Part shown: positions 61,045 through 64,000 of the stretch, in pieces
How the letters are laid out: the number at the start of each line of letters is the position of its first letter
Position numbering within the stretch: the first letter of the stretch is position 1
Assembly: GCF_001274725.1 (NCBI RefSeq)
Contig: NZ_LGUF01000007.1
Span: 5,153,655-5,217,654, forward strand
DNA from: Sporosarcina globispora
GTDB taxonomy: Bacteria; Bacillota; Bacilli; Bacillales; Cytobacillaceae
DNA: 64,000 bases
Reading direction: 5' to 3'
Notes under the pieces: generated by a model
Told to the model about the DNA's origin: nothing
The model's database searches: none
Seen by the model: only the letters and a program-made list of their open reading frames with translations
Position numbers and translations under genes: made by a program

Positions 61045-62577
61045 TTAGCAGAAGCTCCAATGCGGTTTAGCAGCTTCTTTTTCTTTCAGCATCGTTCCAT
61101 TCTTGACGAAGTCTGTATGCCAGGACAGTGCTTTTTCCAGTACGTGCGGAGTCTGTCCGCCTCTTGTGAGGGCTTCCTGGTAATATTCGCGAAGCTGTCC
61201 GCGGTAAAGCGGGTGTGCGCAATTCTCAATGATCAGTTCGACTCGCTGTCTTGGAGCAAGGCCGCGCAGATCCGCATAGCCCCGCTCCGTCACGATGACA
61301 TCCACATCATGCTCGGTGTGGTCTACATGGGAGACGAAAGGCACGATGCTTGAAATCTTTCCGTCTTTGGCAATTGATTTTGTCACGAAAATCGCCAGGC
61401 GTGCATTTCTGGCAAAATCGCCGGATCCGCCAATGCCGTTCATCATTTTCGTTCCAAGGACATGGGTTGAATTCACATTTCCATAGATATCAAGCTCCAG
61501 CGCTGTATTGATTGAAATCAAACCGATGCGGCGGATGATTTCAGGATGGTTGGAAATCTCCTGAGGCCGCATGATCAAGCTGTCCCTGTACCGACCAAAG
61601 TTCGCAAAAACCTTTTTCATTTTTTCATCCGAAAGAGTAATCGAGCAGCATGAAGCGAAGTTCACCTTTCCGGCATCCATCAAATCGAATACGGCATCCT
61701 GCAGCACTTCTGAATAGACTTCCAGATTCTCAAACTCCGAGTCGAGCATTCCATGAAGCACGGCATTTGCCACGGAACCAATGCCCGACTGCAGCGGAGC
61801 CAGGCTATTTGTCAGCCTGCCTGCTTTAATTTCCCCGCGGAGAAACTGAAGCAAATGCTGGGCCATGATGGCGGTTTCCTCATCTGGCGGCACGATCGTC
61901 GAAGGAGAGTCCTGCTGATTCGTGAATACGATTCCCCTTACCTTATCCAAATCCACTTTAATTCCAGGAGCGCCAATACGATCGTCGGTTTTCGTCAGCG
62001 GAATCGGATTCCGTTCTCCCTGCTTGCCAGGTTCATATAAATCATGCAAGCCCTCCAGCTGTGTGGATTGGGCCAGATTGATTTCGATAATGATTTGTCT
62101 GGCATTTTCCGCGAAAGATAGCGAGTTTCCTATTGAAGTAGACGGAATGATCAACCCATCCTCCGTAATAGAAACCGCTTCCAAAATAGCGAAATCAATA
62201 GGCTCCATGACATTGGTGCGAACAAGCTCTGCCGTGTGGGATAAATGCTGATCGACAAATAAGAAATCCCCCTGGTTAATCCCTTTTCTCATTGTCGGAT
62301 CGGCCTGAAATGGCAGCCTTTTTCCCAAAATCCCCGCTTCAGCAAAAAGCTTATCCACATCAGAGCCCAATGAAGCACCCGTATAGACATTCACTTTAAA
62401 ACTCTCTTGTTTGGCACGGTCGGCCAGCGCAAATGGCACCGCTTTAACATCACCCGCACGTGTAAAGCCGCTTAGCCCCAAAGTCATGCCGTCCTGTATC
62501 CAGGATGCTGCTTCTTCAGGTGTAACAACCCGGTCATGCAGGCGGCTGTCGCGAATCCGTTCTAAATGTTTCTCCAT
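61045..62577 (-). CDS. Acetyl-CoA hydrolase/transferase family (succinyl- or propionyl-CoA:acetate CoA-transferase)
   Basis: A 510-residue CoA-transferase of the AarC/Cat1 family. The N-terminal domain has MTLGLSGFTRAGDVKAVP; the catalytic glutamate is expected in YSEVLQDAVFD; the C-terminal domain has GSGDFARNARLAIF and VTERGYADLRGLAPRQR. The enzyme moves CoA between acetate and succinate or propionate, linking organic-acid use to the TCA cycle. The ATG at 62577 has GAGGGG 9 bases before it. It is next to the LytTR regulator gene, 132 bases downstream of it on the same strand. Confidence 0.88.
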   Translation of the reverse strand: MEKHLERIRDSRLHDRVVTPEEAASWIQDGMTLGLSGFTRAGDVKAVPFALADRAKQESFKVNVYTGASLGSDVDKLFAEAGILGKRLPFQADPTMRKGINQGDFLFVDQHLSHTAELVRTNVMEPIDFAILEAVSITEDGLIIPSTSIGNSLSFAENARQIIIEINLAQSTQLEGLHDLYEPGKQGERNPIPLTKTDDRIGAPGIKVDLDKVRGIVFTNQQDSPSTIVPPDEETAIMAQHLLQFLRGEIKAGRLTNSLAPLQSGIGSVANAVLHGMLDSEFENLEVYSEVLQDAVFDLMDAGKVNFASCCSITLSDEKMKKVFANFGRYRDSLIMRPQEISNHPEIIRRIGLISINTALELDIYGNVNSTHVLGTKMMNGIGGSGDFARNARLAIFVTKSIAKDGKISSIVPFVSHVDHTEHDVDVIVTERGYADLRGLAPRQRVELIIENCAHPLYRGQLREYYQEALTRGGQTPHVLEKALSWHTDFVKNGTMLKEKEAAKPHWSFC

Positions 62578-62641
62578 GATGCTCATCCCCTCTGCCATGA
62601 TATATAAAATCATTTTACCTGGATAAAGAGGGAGCCAGGAC

Positions 62642-62664
62642 TTTTCCGATTATCTTACGGAAAA
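62642..62664. promoter_or_regulatory. Inverted repeat upstream of the CoA-transferase gene
   Basis: TTTTCCG (62642-62648) and CGGAAAA (62658-62664) are perfect inverted copies 9 bases apart. They lie between the LytTR regulator and the CoA-transferase, 65 bases upstream of the start. A candidate operator; LytTR proteins usually bind direct repeats of about 9 bases, so the fit is uncertain. Confidence 0.4.
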
Positions 62665-62709
62665 TTCGGATAAAACAGCAAATTCCAAAGCTGAAACAGA
62701 AAGAATTTT

Positions 62710-63354
62710 CTAAAAACCGAGCAATTTGCGGAAATAGCTGGAGTAAGACTGGCTGACAGGGACCCGGTCTCCATTTTTCATGACGAGGAGAAATGTTGAA
62801 TGCGTGTCAGGAAAAATTTCCTTTATATGATTGACATTTACAATGAATGAGCGGTGGCAGCGGATGAAACTGTCCTTCGGCAGCGAATACTCAAAATCCT
62901 GAAGCGAGTATTTATGGGTTCCTGAATTGTCACCAGTATGTACATAGGTCTTCTTATCCTTTGCCTCAAGGTAGACAACCTCGGAAAAAGGCATCGGAAT
63001 CCAGCCATCGTTCGTTTTCATCGTCACAACTGATTTGCCGTCAGTCAGAGCCGGAAAAATGGCGGTTACACAGCCTTCAAGCTTACCTTCATGCAAAAAT
63101 GGCACGGCCATGCCGTGATAGGGAACCCCAAATATATCTCGGTCAATAAACTCCGACACTCTTTGCTGTGTCCCTAAGGCCTTATGGGCGATGGTTCCTT
63201 CCTTCACCATGTCACCCGGCCTGATTTTCAAATCGATCCGCTTGCTCGGCCGGTAATAGATATATTCACTCCTATTTGACACCGCTATGGAAATTTCATC
63301 GGAAAACAGCTCTCCAATCACATCCAGCAGCGACACAACTGTAATGCTTTCCAT
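62710..63354 (-). CDS. LytTR-family transcriptional regulator with N-terminal sensor-like domain
   Basis: A 214-residue protein. Residues about 113-214 are a LytTR DNA-binding domain (PMPFSEVVYLEAKDKKTYVHT, FIRCHRSFIVNVNHIKEIFPD, RVPVSQSYSSYFRKLL). Residues 1-105 lack a receiver domain; the pattern IAVSNRSEYIYYRPSKRIDLKI with VPYHGMAVPFLHEGKLEGCVTAIF suggests a PAS- or GAF-like ligand domain. It would sense a small molecule directly instead of being phosphorylated. The obvious target is the adjacent CoA-transferase gene. No ribosome site ambiguity: AAAGGTGC precedes the ATG. Confidence 0.82.
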   Translation of the reverse strand: MESITVVSLLDVIGELFSDEISIAVSNRSEYIYYRPSKRIDLKIRPGDMVKEGTIAHKALGTQQRVSEFIDRDIFGVPYHGMAVPFLHEGKLEGCVTAIFPALTDGKSVVTMKTNDGWIPMPFSEVVYLEAKDKKTYVHTGDNSGTHKYSLQDFEYSLPKDSFIRCHRSFIVNVNHIKEIFPDTHSTFLLVMKNGDRVPVSQSYSSYFRKLLGF

Positions 63355-63492
63355 GTTCGCTCAGCACCTTTCCTGATGATTGCTTTTTCTTATTTTACAA
63401 GTTTTTGCAGGGGGATTCACTTAATTTCTTATCATTGCCGAAAAGGCACCGGCATAGAATAGAGAAGGTTAGGGGTAAAGGAGGATGCTGGT

Positions 63493-64000
63493 ATGCTGAT
63501 TCGCCATCAGATGGTGGAGAAAAAAGATGTTCGGTTTTGTGATGAGACTTTTAATTTGGAACAGGCGCTGAAGTTTTTAAATGAAACAGGTTACCGCTGT
63601 GTCCCTATACTGGATGCCACACATACAAAGTTTGCAGGCAATGTATACAAGGTTGATATTTTAGAATACAAGGAGAATCATTCTCTGGATGAACCAATTA
63701 CGGCTCTGGCCACCGACCAGCAGACCGTGATCGACGAGGACGACTCTTTCATGAAAGCCTTTTTCACACTGAAAAGATATCCCTATCTGCCGGTTGAAAA
63801 TGAAAATGGGCAGTTTGTCGGTCTGCTGACACATGCTGCTGTACTGGAACTGCTTGAGGAAGCGTGGGGGCTGAACCGCGGAAGCTATACACTGACTGTG
63901 GGAAGCTATGGCACACAGGGGACCCTGAAAAAAATGACGGGTATTATCAGTAAGTATAGCGATATTCAGGGAGTCATCTCACTGGACTCATCCAGCTTCC
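63493..64000 (+). CDS. CBS-domain protein with C-terminal ACT-like domain (partial, CbpA-like)
   Basis: The frame starts ATG at 63493, 8 bases after AAAGGAGG, and runs off the window after 169 codons. Two CBS motifs are visible (AEKFLNET-type NLEQALKFLNETGYRCVPIL and FMKAFFTLKRYPYLPV...FVGLLTHAAVLELL). The last part (TLTVGSYGTQGTLKKMTGII) looks like the start of an ACT domain. This tandem CBS plus ACT layout is that of Listeria CbpA and its Bacillus relatives, which bind cyclic di-AMP. The identification is by architecture. Confidence 0.75.
   Translation, partial: MLIRHQMVEKKDVRFCDETFNLEQALKFLNETGYRCVPILDATHTKFAGNVYKVDILEYKENHSLDEPITALATDQQTVIDEDDSFMKAFFTLKRYPYLPVENENGQFVGLLTHAAVLELLEEAWGLNRGSYTLTVGSYGTQGTLKKMTGIISKYSDIQGVISLDSSSF

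Overview
The window looks like a chromosomal segment of an endospore-forming Bacillaceae, probably from the Bacillus firmus/Cytobacillus neighbourhood (inference from gene content only). Support comes from strong AGGAGG-type ribosome sites with frequent TTG and GTG starts, a T-box before tyrS, CcpA (cre) and PhoP-type sites, three orphan KinB-like kinases, RsbR-type stressosome proteins, and close relatives of B. subtilis yfmL, yflG, ywbE, yhfW, dctBSRP and lytST. I see no rRNA, tRNA, CRISPR array, prophage or intact insertion sequence. The content is mostly housekeeping, transport and signalling.

Layout. 1-9 kb: end of a Rieske oxidoreductase, a DEAD-box helicase, a frameshifted HemAT-like oxygen sensor, a membrane histidine kinase, and a phoX-tatA-tatC operon behind a six-block Pho box. 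9-21 kb: alanine/Na+ symporter, MFS exporter, CoA-disulfide reductase, class II aldolase with an unusual tail, secreted subtilase, mtnK-mtnA, a frameshifted RsbR paralogue and small enzymes. 21-35 kb: lactonase, oxidoreductase, T-box tyrS, methionine aminopeptidase, Nudix and GNAT enzymes, then lytS-lytT followed by cstA (pyruvate/peptide uptake family) with a cre site and a 50-codon membrane ORF overlapping its stop, panE, and an M6 metalloprotease. 35-50 kb: ywbE, two more orphan kinases, exonuclease, transporters (two MFS, one BCCT), AraC/GyrI regulator, two DinB proteins, signal peptidase. 50-64 kb: a large membrane protein of unknown function, an intact RsbR paralogue, the complete C4-dicarboxylate system dctP-dctR-dctS and divergent dctB with a perfect cre site, an rRNA methyltransferase, a CoA-transferase with an adjacent LytTR regulator, and the start of a CBS-domain protein.

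Carbon use is a common theme: LytST/CstA, DctBSR/DctP and the LytTR/CoA-transferase pair each set a sensor or regulator beside an organic-acid uptake or activation step, and two carry CcpA sites.

The least explained signal is intergenic: four separate arrays of degenerate tandem units with a 20-21 nt period (1171-1270, 19852-19950, 30177-30268, 44324-44672), each with its own core word but the same two-helical-turn spacing. Several small genes not covered by conventional ORF calling are supported by ribosome sites and terminators (1414-1548, 26806-26985, 31917-32069, 44729-44870, 47885-47950). Three or four genes carry single-base frameshifts at short homopolymers, which may be real decay or sequencing error.
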